This document shows positions 7,416 through 15,408 of a DNA stretch of 36,593 nt, piece by piece. Below the pieces are notes generated by a model. The model saw nothing but the letters and a program-made list of their open reading frames with translations, had not been told where the DNA came from and searched no databases. A program made the position numbers and the translations under genes. How positions within the stretch are numbered: position 1 is the first letter of the stretch; each line of letters starts with the position of its first letter. The stretch comes from an uncultured Tannerella sp. (GTDB taxonomy: Bacteria > Bacteroidota > Bacteroidia > Bacteroidales > Tannerellaceae), in the NCBI GenBank assembly GCA_938036405.1, contig CALHPT010000370.1, positions 1-36,593 of the forward strand. The letters are read 5' to 3'.

Positions 7416-8327
7416 ATGACGAAGCATCGCATCCAACTGGCGCTATTCCTGGTTTTTACCCTCTTCACTGCCGTGGTGGCCCCTGCGCAAGTCTCCGAAT
7501 TGAATGCCCGCCTGACGATCAGTGATAAGATCCAAGGCACGAACAAGGACGTCTTCAAGACCCTTCAAAACGCGCTCAACGAGTTCATCAACAACAGGAA
7601 ATGGACCAACGCGCGATTCGCTCCCAATGAGCGCATCGATTGCACCTTCACGCTCATCGTCAATACGATGGAGGACGACCGTTTTAGCTGTGAACTCCAG
7701 GTGCAAGCCCGCCGCCCCGTCTATAATTCGGCCTACACAACGACGATTCTCAATTTCCGCGACACGAAACTCGATTTCTCTTACACCGAACACGAGCCGC
7801 TTGAGTATAACGAGACGACGCTCCAAAGCAATCTCACCGCCACCATCGTGTTCTATATCTACACCATCCTCGGGATGGATTTCGACAGCTTTTCCCCCAA
7901 AGGCGGCAGCCCATTTCTAAGCCAGGCACAGCAGATTGTCACCCTCGCGCAGTCCGAACCCTCTTGGAACGGCTGGAAGGCCTTCGACAACACAGCCAAT
8001 CGCCATGCCCTCATCACGGCACTCACCGAACCTCAGGGCGGGGGCTTTCGGCAGTTCTGGTACGACTATCACCGCAAGGGGCTCGACGAGATGGCCGCCA
8101 ATCCCGATCGCGGGCGCACGAACATTCTCGCCGCGCTCCCCGCACTGACCGCGCTCAAAAGCGCCCGCCCCACCTCCGTCTTGCTGCAGCTCTTCGCCGA
8201 CACGAAGCTCGACGAGCTGACGGCCATCTATGCCAAGGCGACCACGCAAGAAAAGCAGGAGGGATACAAGCTGCTCTCGAATCTCTTCCCCGGGTCCACC
8301 AACCGTTTCGAGTCGATCCGAAATTGA
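7416..8327 (+). CDS. DUF4835 family protein (PorD-like, type IX secretion-associated)
   Basis: A 303-residue protein with an N-terminal signal peptide (hydrophobic core LALFLVFTLFTAVVAP, cleavage near residue 25). The mature protein matches the DUF4835 pattern: ELNARLTISDKIQGTN, EFINNRKWTN, QARRPVYNSAYTTTILNFRD, FYIYTILGMDFDSFS, and near the C-terminus WYDYHRKGLDEMAANPDRGR. The family is restricted to Bacteroidetes and is annotated as the type IX secretion protein PorD in some members, probably periplasmic; its exact role is not settled. It is almost fused to coaBC (3 bp gap). In many relatives recN lies between the two, and recN is absent here. The PorD equivalence is from memory. Confidence 0.88.
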   Translation: MTKHRIQLALFLVFTLFTAVVAPAQVSELNARLTISDKIQGTNKDVFKTLQNALNEFINNRKWTNARFAPNERIDCTFTLIVNTMEDDRFSCELQVQARRPVYNSAYTTTILNFRDTKLDFSYTEHEPLEYNETTLQSNLTATIVFYIYTILGMDFDSFSPKGGSPFLSQAQQIVTLAQSEPSWNGWKAFDNTANRHALITALTEPQGGGFRQFWYDYHRKGLDEMAANPDRGRTNILAALPALTALKSARPTSVLLQLFADTKLDELTAIYAKATTQEKQEGYKLLSNLFPGSTNRFESIRN

Positions 8328-8406
8328 CCTCACCTTTTGCACGCCCTCTCGGCAAAGCCCGAAGCCCCCTTCCATCACGCGAGCTCGCCGTAAGCACTCA
8401 CGTGAA

Positions 8407-8691
8407 AATACCCCTCGGAACGTGGTGAAATACCGTTCCGAGGTGGTCGTCGATACGTTCGGAACCTCATTAAATACCGCTTCGAGCACAGTGGAATACC
8501 CCTCGGGGTGGTATGAAATACCTCTCGGGACGTCATAAATACCCCTCCGAACATGGTTATGACCACCTCCGAACGGTATTTAATACCCCTCTGAACGTAT
8601 ATAATTACCCTTCGGGACGTAGTTATAACCACCTCGGAACGGTATTAAATACCCTTCGGAACGTATATAAATACCCCTCGGGACCGTATTA
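8407..8691. repeat. Thirteen-unit array of degenerate 22-bp tandem repeats
   Basis: Units with consensus near AATACCCCTCGGAACGTnnnna start at 8407 and recur every 22 bp (one step of 21) until 8691. They fill almost the entire gap between two convergent genes. Unit 2 carries AATACCGTTCCGAGGTGGT (8429-8447), whose exact reverse complement is in unit 11 (8628-8646), so units occur in both orientations. Units vary by several bases, so the array is old or diverging. There are no unique spacers and no cas genes, so it is not a CRISPR array. Confidence 0.9.
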
Positions 8692-8710
8692 AGCATGCAT
8701 GCGCCAAACC

Positions 8711-9715
8711 TTACTTGTACACCCGTTTGAGGGTCTCGAGGTCTTCGAGGCCGTGGCGGAGGATGATCTTGTCGACAAACGCGCGGAGGAAGCCGAGTCC
8801 GTAGCCGTAGATCTGGATCAGCGAGGCGACGACAGCGCGCAGGGCGATGCTGAGGCTGCGGGTCTTGATGAGAGCGTCGACGAGGAGCAACACGAGGTAA
8901 AAGGCGGGCAGGAGCAACCACCACGGCGACAGCAGGACGGCGCACACGAGGACGCCGACGCTGCCGAGCACGAACACGGCGGGGAGCGTGTGGACGGCCT
9001 TCAGCGAGTCGGGGTAGAGCTTGAAGAGGTTGATGCGCGCCTGACCGAAGATGTGCACCTGGCGGAAGAACTTGCGGAGGTTGCCGCGGCGCTTATGGTA
9101 GACGTAGGCGTCGCGGTAGAGGCGGGTGGTGAAGCCGGCCTGGTGGATGCGGAGGCTGAGGTCAATGTCCTCGCCATACATGTCTTTGAAGCCGCCCACG
9201 CGCTCGTACACCTCACGCGAAAAACCCATGTTGAAGGTGCGGGGCTTGAACTTCTCCAGGTTGGTGCGGCCGCCGCGTATGCCGCCCGTGGTCCAGAAGG
9301 AGGTCATGGCGTAGCTGATGGCCTTCTGCGTGGGGGTGAAGCTGGGGTGCTCGCGGTCGGGGCCGCCGAAGCAGTCGGCCGGCTCGGTGGCGAGGTAGCG
9401 GCGGACGGTGGCGAAGTAGTCCGGCGGGATGATGCAGTCGGAGTCGAAGAAGATGAGATAGGCACCGTGGGAGGCACGCATCCCGACGTTGCGCGAGTCG
9501 CTGCGGCCGGTGTTGGGCTTGACGATGTAGTGGATCGTGAGGCGGGAGCGGAAGGCTTCCACCTCGGCCCCGCAGGGCCGGGTGGATCCATCCTCGACGA
9601 GCACCAGCTCAAAGTCCCTGTCGGTCTGCGCGGCGAGGCTTTCGAGCAACTCGTGGGCCTCGTCCGGGCGGTTGTAGATGGGGACAATGATGGAGAAAAA
9701 GGGTGTCGCGTTCAT
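8711..9715 (-). CDS. Family 2 glycosyltransferase with C-terminal membrane segments
   Basis: A 334-residue protein. The N-terminal GT-A domain begins FFSIIVPIYNRPDEAHELLE, continues with VLVEDGSTRP, has the metal-binding DxD as FFDSDC near residue 95, and the acceptor-side GEDIDLSLRIHQAGF. Two or three hydrophobic segments follow (about 235-285), so it is anchored at the inner membrane. It probably adds a sugar to a lipid-linked glycan or a surface polysaccharide; the substrate cannot be told. Its ATG (9713-9715) overlaps the stop of the upstream DPP7 gene, which implies translational coupling. An open extension upstream of this ATG lies within the peptidase gene and is rejected. Confidence 0.9.
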   Translation of the reverse strand: MNATPFFSIIVPIYNRPDEAHELLESLAAQTDRDFELVLVEDGSTRPCGAEVEAFRSRLTIHYIVKPNTGRSDSRNVGMRASHGAYLIFFDSDCIIPPDYFATVRRYLATEPADCFGGPDREHPSFTPTQKAISYAMTSFWTTGGIRGGRTNLEKFKPRTFNMGFSREVYERVGGFKDMYGEDIDLSLRIHQAGFTTRLYRDAYVYHKRRGNLRKFFRQVHIFGQARINLFKLYPDSLKAVHTLPAVFVLGSVGVLVCAVLLSPWWLLLPAFYLVLLLVDALIKTRSLSIALRAVVASLIQIYGYGLGFLRAFVDKIILRHGLEDLETLKRVYK

Positions 9716-11862
9716 TTTACCAGCTTGAGTTCTTGGATCAGGCGCGGGCATTTCCCCCAGCGGTCGATCACCCAAAGGACGTAGCGGATGTCGACGCTGA
9801 TGGTGCGTTGCAGGTCGGGTTCGAAGGCGATGTCGCCGCTCATGGCCTCCCAGTTGCCGTCGAAGGCGAGTCCGATGACGCGCGCGTTACGGTCGAAGAC
9901 GGGGCTGCCGGAGTTGCCGCCCGTGATGTCGTTGTTCGAGAGGAAGCAGAGTTGCAGATCGCCCTGCGGGTTAGCGTATGAGCCGAAGTCGCGGTTGCGA
10001 ACGAGGCTGAGGATCTCGGGTTGCACGTAGAACTCGTGGCTCGTCGGATCTTGCTTCTCCAGGATGCCGCGGTGGGTGGTGAAGTAGTTATACTGGACGG
10101 CGTCGCGGGGCTGATAGCCGCCGATGGAGCCGTAGCTGGCGCGCATGGTGAAGTTGGCGTCGGAGTAGAAGGTGCGCTCCGGGTGCATCTTTTGCAGGCC
10201 TTCGAAGTAGAGGCGTTCGCCGCGCTCGATATCCTTTTCAGAGTCGGAGAGCAGCTGTCGCACGGACAACAGCGCCATGATGGCGGAATGAGAGAGCTCG
10301 GCGGCGGGATCCTTCTTCATCACCGTCTTGTAGTGTTTCTTGTCCTTGAGCAGAGCGGCCACTTTCTCGGGCGAGGTGAAGACGGTGCGCTTGAAGAGGT
10401 CGTTGGCGTAGCGCTCATAGTCGCCTTTGTACTTCTTATCGATCGTCTTGTAGATCTCCGGGAGGTATTCAGCCGGCACGCGCTCTTTGACTACGCGCAG
10501 CATGACGGGCAACACCTGACGGTCGAGGTCCGGCTCATAGTCTTTGTAGAAGTTGTGCAGGCTGCCGTTGATCCAGTCGTCGATCTCTTCGGGCGTGCTC
10601 TTCTCTACGTCGATGCTGTTGATCATGCGCGCCAGGCGGACGATCTCTGTGCCGTTGATGAAAGCCTCCATGAGGTAGGTCGCCGTGTTGGTGTACTGAT
10701 CTGATTGCGTGTAGCCCTTCTCGAGCAGCTTGAGCACGTCGCCGTAGCGCGCCTGACGTTCGGGCGACTGGGCTACCCATGCGGCGAAGGCGGCCTCTTC
10801 GGCCCGTTTGCGGGCGATGACGTCGAGGTTGGCCAGGCCGCGGTTCATACCGATGGAGTTCTTCCAATAGTTGGAGCTGCCGGCATACTTCGAGGCGTAC
10901 TTGATGCGTACGGCGTCGCTGGCTTGCATGGCTTTGCGCCAGATGTCTTGCTTGAGGCCTCGCACTTCGATGCGCGGCTTGTTCGAGTTCTCGATGCGTT
11001 GGTTGACGCCCCAAGAGGAGAGGTAGCGGTCGGTGCTACCGGGGAAGCCGATGGTCATCGCGTAATCCTTCTCGCCGTAACCCTGGAGGGAGACTTCGGC
11101 CACGTAGCGCGGGTGATAGGGCTTGTTGTCGGCGTTGTAGTCGGCCGGCTTATTGTCGGCGCCGGCGTAGACACGGAAGACGGAGAAGTCGCACGTGTGG
11201 CGTGTCCACATCCAGTTGTCCGTATCGCCGCCGAACTTACCGAGCGACGTGGGCGGAGCGAAGACGAGTCGGACGTCGCGGAAGACGTCGTAGACGACGA
11301 GGAAGTACTTGTTGTTGTTATAGAAGGGCAGCACCTCGGCGTTGGTGAACTTGTCGCCCTTGGATACAGAGTCGGCGATGGCACGGGCGATGGAGTCGGC
11401 TGTGCTGATGCGATCAAACTCGTCGGTGATGCCTTCGAGCTGCGGCATGATACGGTCGGTGAGGTCGACCGTCTCGCGCAGGTACTGCACTTTGAGACCT
11501 TCGACGGGCAGCTCTTCCTTGAAGTTTTGCGACACGAAGCCGTTCTTCAGATAGTCGTGCTTCACGCTGCTGAGCTTCTGGATGGAGCCGTAGCCGCAAT
11601 GGTGGTTGGTGAAGATGAGCCCCTCGTCGGAGACGGTGATGCCGGAGCATCCGCCGCCGAAGATGACGACGGCGTTGGCTACGCAAGGGTTCGTCTCGCT
11701 GTAGAAGGTTTCGAAGGGCACATTAAGGCCCAGTTCCTGCATGCGTGCGATGTTTTGTTTGTTCAATTCTTTCAGCACCCACATGCCTTCGTCGGCGTGG
11801 GCGCCTGCGGCGAGCAGCAGTAGGGCTGCCGCTACGGCGGTGATCTTGTTTGTTCGTGTCAT
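9712..11862 (-). CDS. S46 family dipeptidyl-peptidase, DPP7 type
   Basis: A 716-residue protein with a signal peptide (hydrophobic core ITAVAAALLLLAAGAHA). The serine-protease fold is marked by TNHHCGYGSIQ near residue 85 (catalytic His), HTCDFSVFRVY (catalytic Asp) and GGNSGSPVF with Ser651. Eighteen residues after that serine is a glycine (AFDGNW). In this family Gly at this position marks DPP7, which prefers hydrophobic P1 residues, while Arg marks the Asp/Glu-specific DPP11. It should release dipeptides from oligopeptides in the periplasm for amino-acid fermentation. ATG 11862 is chosen because it places the signal peptide at the N-terminus. It overlaps the glycosyltransferase start by 4 bp. 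Confidence 0.93.
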   Translation of the reverse strand: MTRTNKITAVAAALLLLAAGAHADEGMWVLKELNKQNIARMQELGLNVPFETFYSETNPCVANAVVIFGGGCSGITVSDEGLIFTNHHCGYGSIQKLSSVKHDYLKNGFVSQNFKEELPVEGLKVQYLRETVDLTDRIMPQLEGITDEFDRISTADSIARAIADSVSKGDKFTNAEVLPFYNNNKYFLVVYDVFRDVRLVFAPPTSLGKFGGDTDNWMWTRHTCDFSVFRVYAGADNKPADYNADNKPYHPRYVAEVSLQGYGEKDYAMTIGFPGSTDRYLSSWGVNQRIENSNKPRIEVRGLKQDIWRKAMQASDAVRIKYASKYAGSSNYWKNSIGMNRGLANLDVIARKRAEEAAFAAWVAQSPERQARYGDVLKLLEKGYTQSDQYTNTATYLMEAFINGTEIVRLARMINSIDVEKSTPEEIDDWINGSLHNFYKDYEPDLDRQVLPVMLRVVKERVPAEYLPEIYKTIDKKYKGDYERYANDLFKRTVFTSPEKVAALLKDKKHYKTVMKKDPAAELSHSAIMALLSVRQLLSDSEKDIERGERLYFEGLQKMHPERTFYSDANFTMRASYGSIGGYQPRDAVQYNYFTTHRGILEKQDPTSHEFYVQPEILSLVRNRDFGSYANPQGDLQLCFLSNNDITGGNSGSPVFDRNARVIGLAFDGNWEAMSGDIAFEPDLQRTISVDIRYVLWVIDRWGKCPRLIQELKLVK

Positions 11863-11883
11863 GTTTATATGAGTTATTATAAG

Positions 11884-12069
11884 TAGTTGCGGCCTTGCGG
11901 CCGGGTAGTTATGCACCTTCGACGCGGTTGTAAGAAAATAGTTACGGCCTTCGGCCGGATAGTTGAGGTAGTTAGAAGACTACTTCTGACTACCGCGCCA
12001 AAGGCGCATAACTACCTCTAAACTACTGGGCGCACCGCAGTGCGCACCTACTACCGTGGCCGAAAGGCC
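11884..12069. repeat. Cluster of small GC hairpins flanked by TAGTT / ACTAC
   Basis: Two CGGCC/GGCCG hairpins follow TAGTT (near 11884 and 11939). A central 12-bp dyad with one mismatch lies at 11967-11978 and 11983-11994. Three further hairpins follow in the opposite flanking orientation: GCGCC-AAA-GGCGC (11995-12007), GCGCAC-CGCA-GTGCGC (12030-12045) and GGCC-GAAA-GGCC (12058-12069). The block fills the gap between the DUF389 gene and the DPP7 gene, resembles a REP-type mosaic, and would form several stems in RNA. Confidence 0.7.
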
Positions 12070-12075
12070 GCATGG

Positions 12076-13437
12076 CTACCGGTCAATGATCAGTTTGATA
12101 TTCTTCTCTTCGGTGCGAGCGGCCATCCACTGCGAGAGCTTGCGTTGCTCGTCGGGGGTGAGCGCCTTTTTCGCTTTAACGTAAACCAAAAGCACGGTAT
12201 CCGGCTTGTCTTCCGCGGTGTTGGCGATGATGGTCGGTGAGCAGGAGAGCTTTTCGATCTGCGGATAGAGCACACGCAGCTCGGGCGTGAGCGAGAGGGC
12301 CAGGTGGGAGGCTCGGCGATAACGATCCACGGTGTGCTTGAGCGAATCGATCTGCATAGCCTGCGCTTGGATAAGCTCCTCGTTGTTCTTGTAGAGATCC
12401 TTCATCAGCACGCTCTTCAGCTCATTGATGTCTACGTCGCTGCCATTGAATCCCTGACGGACGGTAAGGCCGATGCCACCGAGGCCATAGTCCCTCATAC
12501 GGGCGCGGGCGGCTTCGATCATCATGTCGGGCACTTCGTCACCGAGCAAGACGACGTTGAGCGCTTTGCGTCCTGCGGTGTCGACAGCGACGGTTCGGCT
12601 GAGGACTTGCGTGTTGGGGAAGTCCAGCTCTTTGTTGACGAACGACTTTACCTGCTCCTCGAAGACGGTCGTGCGGAGGACGCGATAGGTGAGGTAAAGG
12701 CTGGGGATGATGGTGCAGGTGACGATGATCATCATGTAGCGGCGGACGGTCTGCTCTCGCTTCTTGTCGAGGAACTCCTTATGCGGATACTTCAGCACCC
12801 GCACCACGATGTAGGTGGAGAGGCTGATGAAGACCGTATTGATGAAATAGAGGTAGAAGGCGCCGAGGAAGTAGCTCAAGTTGCCCGTCGCCAAGCCGAA
12901 TCCGGCGGTGCAGAGGGGCGGCATGAGGGCGGTGGCGATGGCCACGCCGGGGATGACGTTACCCTTCGACTTGGTGGAGCCGGCCACGATGCCGGCCAAG
13001 CCGCCGAAGAAGGCGATGAGCACGTCGTAGATGGTCGGAGAGGTACGCGCCAGCAGCTCGCTCTGTGCCTCGCTGATGGGCGAGATGAGGAAGTAAATGG
13101 TGGCCGTAACGACGCTGAAGAGCGTTGCCGTAAGGTAGTTGCGCAGGGAGCGCTTAACCAGGTCGAAGTCGGTGATGCCGAGGCCCAGCCCGAAGCCCAT
13201 GATGGGGCCCATGAGCGGGGAGATAAGCATGGCGCCAATGATGACGGCCGTGGAGTTGGTGTTCAGCCCGAGCGAAGCCAAGAAGATGGCGAAGATGAGG
13301 ACCCAGAGGTTGGTGCCGCGAAACACGACGCCTTTTTTCAGCGATTCGATCGTTTCTTCTTCGTCTTCTTTCTCTTGTCGCAGATCAAAGTGGCGCGTCA
13401 AGAAGAACTTGACTTGTTGCAGTAAGGGGGTTTCCAT
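12076..13437 (-). CDS. DUF389 (TIGR00341-type) membrane protein
   Basis: A 453-residue protein. After a charged N-terminus (DLRQEKEDEEETIESLKKG) it has six to seven transmembrane helices between about residues 40 and 270. These include the family hallmark AVIIGAMLISPLMGPIMGFG, then GGLAGIVAGSTKSKGNVIPG and IATALMPPLCTAGFG. The C-terminal 170 residues are soluble and mixed alpha/beta. DUF389 proteins are widespread inner-membrane proteins of unknown function. It lies downstream of the flippase gene on the same strand, separated by a 41-bp repeat array. Confidence 0.9.
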   Translation of the reverse strand: METPLLQQVKFFLTRHFDLRQEKEDEEETIESLKKGVVFRGTNLWVLIFAIFLASLGLNTNSTAVIIGAMLISPLMGPIMGFGLGLGITDFDLVKRSLRNYLTATLFSVVTATIYFLISPISEAQSELLARTSPTIYDVLIAFFGGLAGIVAGSTKSKGNVIPGVAIATALMPPLCTAGFGLATGNLSYFLGAFYLYFINTVFISLSTYIVVRVLKYPHKEFLDKKREQTVRRYMMIIVTCTIIPSLYLTYRVLRTTVFEEQVKSFVNKELDFPNTQVLSRTVAVDTAGRKALNVVLLGDEVPDMMIEAARARMRDYGLGGIGLTVRQGFNGSDVDINELKSVLMKDLYKNNEELIQAQAMQIDSLKHTVDRYRRASHLALSLTPELRVLYPQIEKLSCSPTIIANTAEDKPDTVLLVYVKAKKALTPDEQRKLSQWMAARTEEKNIKLIIDR

Positions 13438-13501
13438 TGTTGAACTTAATTACGTGTGATAATAACTATGTAGTGATGAATTCTATCTCTGTGAATGAAG
13501 G

Positions 13502-13650
13502 CCAATCGAGTACTTGTTTGAGGCTGCGCACACTGCGCGGAGCCAATCGAGTGCTTGTTTGAGGCTGCGCACACTGCGCGGAGCCAATCGAGTACTTGTT
13601 TGAGGCCGCGCACACTGCGCGAAGCAATCGAGCGCTTGATTGGGGTCGCC
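13502..13650. repeat. 41-bp tandem array (three copies plus a partial fourth)
   Basis: Units starting CCAATCGAGTACTTG begin at 13502, 13543 and 13584, exactly 41 bp apart, with a diverged partial copy from 13625. Each unit also carries TGCGCACACTGCGCG, which has inverted GCGC arms. The array lies immediately downstream of the flippase stop codon on the minus strand. Confidence 0.9.
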
Positions 13651-13661
13651 GTGATAAGGCT

Positions 13662-15176
13662 TCATGCCGCCTTCCTCCTTCCATGAATCAACGGCAGCTC
13701 GGAGAGCGGCAGGTCGCGTTTGATGATAATGCCGACGAAAACAAGCAGGAGCGCGGTGCGGTAGGCCATTCGCCAGACCGTGTTGTCGATCTCTGGCCAC
13801 ATGCCTGCGGCGAAGAAGGCCGCGGCGAGCAGGGTGTAGAAGGCGGCCGAACGGAGGTCGTACGGCACGGGGTAATAGCGCCGCCCGACGAGGTAAGAGA
13901 GCACCATCATCAGCAGATTGCTGGCAAACGAGGCCCAGGCGCAGGCCATGAAGCCGTAGTGGGGCACGAAGAGCACGATGACGGCTACGGTCATCACGCA
14001 CCCGGCCGTAGAGAAGTAGGCGCCCCACTGGGTGCGGTCGGTCAGCTTGTACCACACCGAGAGGTTGAAGTAGATGCCGAAAAACAGCTCCCCGAGCATG
14101 ACGATGGGCACGACGCTGAGGCCGGCGTAGTAGCGGGCGTCGACGTAGTGCTTGAGCAGGTCGAGGTAGAAGGTGACGCCGAGGAAGATGACCCACGAAA
14201 AGATGATGAAGTAACGCATCGCCTCGACGTACGAGCGGCGGTTGTCGGCGTCGCGGGTCTTGGCGAAGACGAAGGGCTCGTAGGCGTAGCGGAAGGCTTG
14301 GATGAACATGACCATCACGACGGCGATCTTGAAGCAGGCGCCGTAGATGCCCAGCTGCGCGTCGGCCTCGGCCTTGTCGGCAAAGAGGAAGGGGAAGAGG
14401 ATCTTGTCGGCCGTCTGATTGAAGATGCCGGCGATGCTCAGGATCAGGATCGGGAAGGAGTAGGCCAGCATCTGTCGGAGGCGCGCCGCGTCGGGTCGGG
14501 CGCGGAGGCCGGGCATCATGTCGGGCAGCAGCATGAGCAGCGTGGTGGCGGTGGTAAAGACGTTGGTCAGGAAGATGTATCCGATGCCGTAGCCCGGCCG
14601 ATAGAACCACGCAATCCACTCGGGGTGCGACTCGTTCAGCTGCGGACAGACGACAAGGAAGAAGATGTTCAGCACAATGTTGAGGAAGATGTTGGCCAGT
14701 TTGATGGCGGCAAATCGCACGGCTTTGTTGCGGTATCTGAGGTAGGCGAAGGGCAGGCAGCAGAAGGCGTCGACGGCCACAATGCCGGCCATCATGCCCA
14801 CGTATTCCGGGTGCTCGGCGTAGCCCAACGCGCCACTGATCGGCCCAAGTAACATCCACGCCGCCACCATGAAGAGGGCCGACGTGAAGCCCACGCTATA
14901 AAGCGCCGTGGCATAGACGCGCATCGGTTCGCGCTCCTCCGGCTTATTGACGAAGCGGAAGAAGCCCGTCTCCATGCCATACGTCAGGATGACGAGCAGC
15001 AGTGCCGTCCATCCGTAGAGGTTCGTCACCACGCCAAACTCATTCGTGTTCGCCAGCACCCGCGTGTACATCGGCACCAGCATCCAATTCAGGAAACGCC
15101 CCACGATGCTGCTCAGCCCGTAGATCGCTGTCTCCTTCGCTAACCGTTTCATTCCTCCGGCCATAATCTCATTCAA
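13662..15176 (-). CDS. Polysaccharide flippase (MOP superfamily, Wzx/MurJ-like)
   Basis: A 504-residue protein with twelve to fourteen predicted transmembrane helices. The opening KRLAKETAIYGLSSIVGRFL and MLVPMYTRVLANTNEFGVV are typical of lipopolysaccharide-type flippases in Bacteroidales. It should move a lipid-linked oligosaccharide across the inner membrane. M5 (15164) or M9 (15152) are possible alternative starts, since family members usually begin a few residues before the KxLAKxTAIYG stretch. It lies downstream of ruvB on the same strand, a neighbourhood I recall from other Bacteroidales, though here two repeat structures separate them. Confidence 0.9.
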   Translation of the reverse strand: MNEIMAGGMKRLAKETAIYGLSSIVGRFLNWMLVPMYTRVLANTNEFGVVTNLYGWTALLLVILTYGMETGFFRFVNKPEEREPMRVYATALYSVGFTSALFMVAAWMLLGPISGALGYAEHPEYVGMMAGIVAVDAFCCLPFAYLRYRNKAVRFAAIKLANIFLNIVLNIFFLVVCPQLNESHPEWIAWFYRPGYGIGYIFLTNVFTTATTLLMLLPDMMPGLRARPDAARLRQMLAYSFPILILSIAGIFNQTADKILFPFLFADKAEADAQLGIYGACFKIAVVMVMFIQAFRYAYEPFVFAKTRDADNRRSYVEAMRYFIIFSWVIFLGVTFYLDLLKHYVDARYYAGLSVVPIVMLGELFFGIYFNLSVWYKLTDRTQWGAYFSTAGCVMTVAVIVLFVPHYGFMACAWASFASNLLMMVLSYLVGRRYYPVPYDLRSAAFYTLLAAAFFAAGMWPEIDNTVWRMAYRTALLLVFVGIIIKRDLPLSELPLIHGRRKAA

Positions 15177-15200
15177 CTAACAACTAAAATCAATCAAGTG

Positions 15201-15328
15201 CCAGGCCAACTTAGCCGGCGGCCTCTACCGAGTCAGGGAAGTTTGCCGGGTACCAGACCAACTTGTCCGGCAGCCTCTACCGAGGCAGGAAAGTTTGCCG
15301 GGTACCAGGCCAACTTGGCCGGCACCCC
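15201..15328. repeat. 52-bp tandem repeat with a quasi-palindromic core
   Basis: Units begin with CCAGGCCAACTT or CCAGACCAACTT at 15201, 15253 and 15305 (period 52; the third is partial). Each junction reads AAGTTTGCCGGGTACCAG then RCCAACTT, an imperfect palindrome centred on GGTACC. A related copy occurs at about 24850-24930, so the family is dispersed. Confidence 0.85.
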
Positions 15329-15349
15329 TGGTGCCTTGACTTTCTTTTG

Positions 15350-15381
15350 CTCCTTTTCTTGTGTCAAGACAAGAAAAGGAG
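15350..15381. other. Perfect 13-bp hairpin between ruvB and the flippase gene
   Basis: CTCCTTTTCTTGT (15350-15362) pairs exactly with ACAAGAAAAGGAG (15369-15381) around a 6-nt loop. Neither side has a T run on the transcribed strand, so it is not a classical terminator. It may be an RNA-stabilising or REP-type element. Confidence 0.6.
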
Positions 15382-15408
15382 ATAGGGGTTCAGGAGCAAC
15401 GCCCCTGA

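Noticed and set aside
8407..8691. CRISPR array
   Set aside because: The whole 22-bp unit repeats without unique spacers, and no cas genes are present. The 41-42 bp arrays fail for the same reason.
10705..11823. 372-residue plus-strand ORF opposite the DPP7 gene
   Set aside because: It is a shadow frame with Val/Gly/Asp/His bias; the minus-strand peptidase is clearly the real gene.
13483..14859. Long minus-strand ORF overlapping the flippase gene
   Set aside because: It is an alternative frame of the flippase gene with Arg/His/Pro-rich composition, and its end is translated from the 41-bp repeats.
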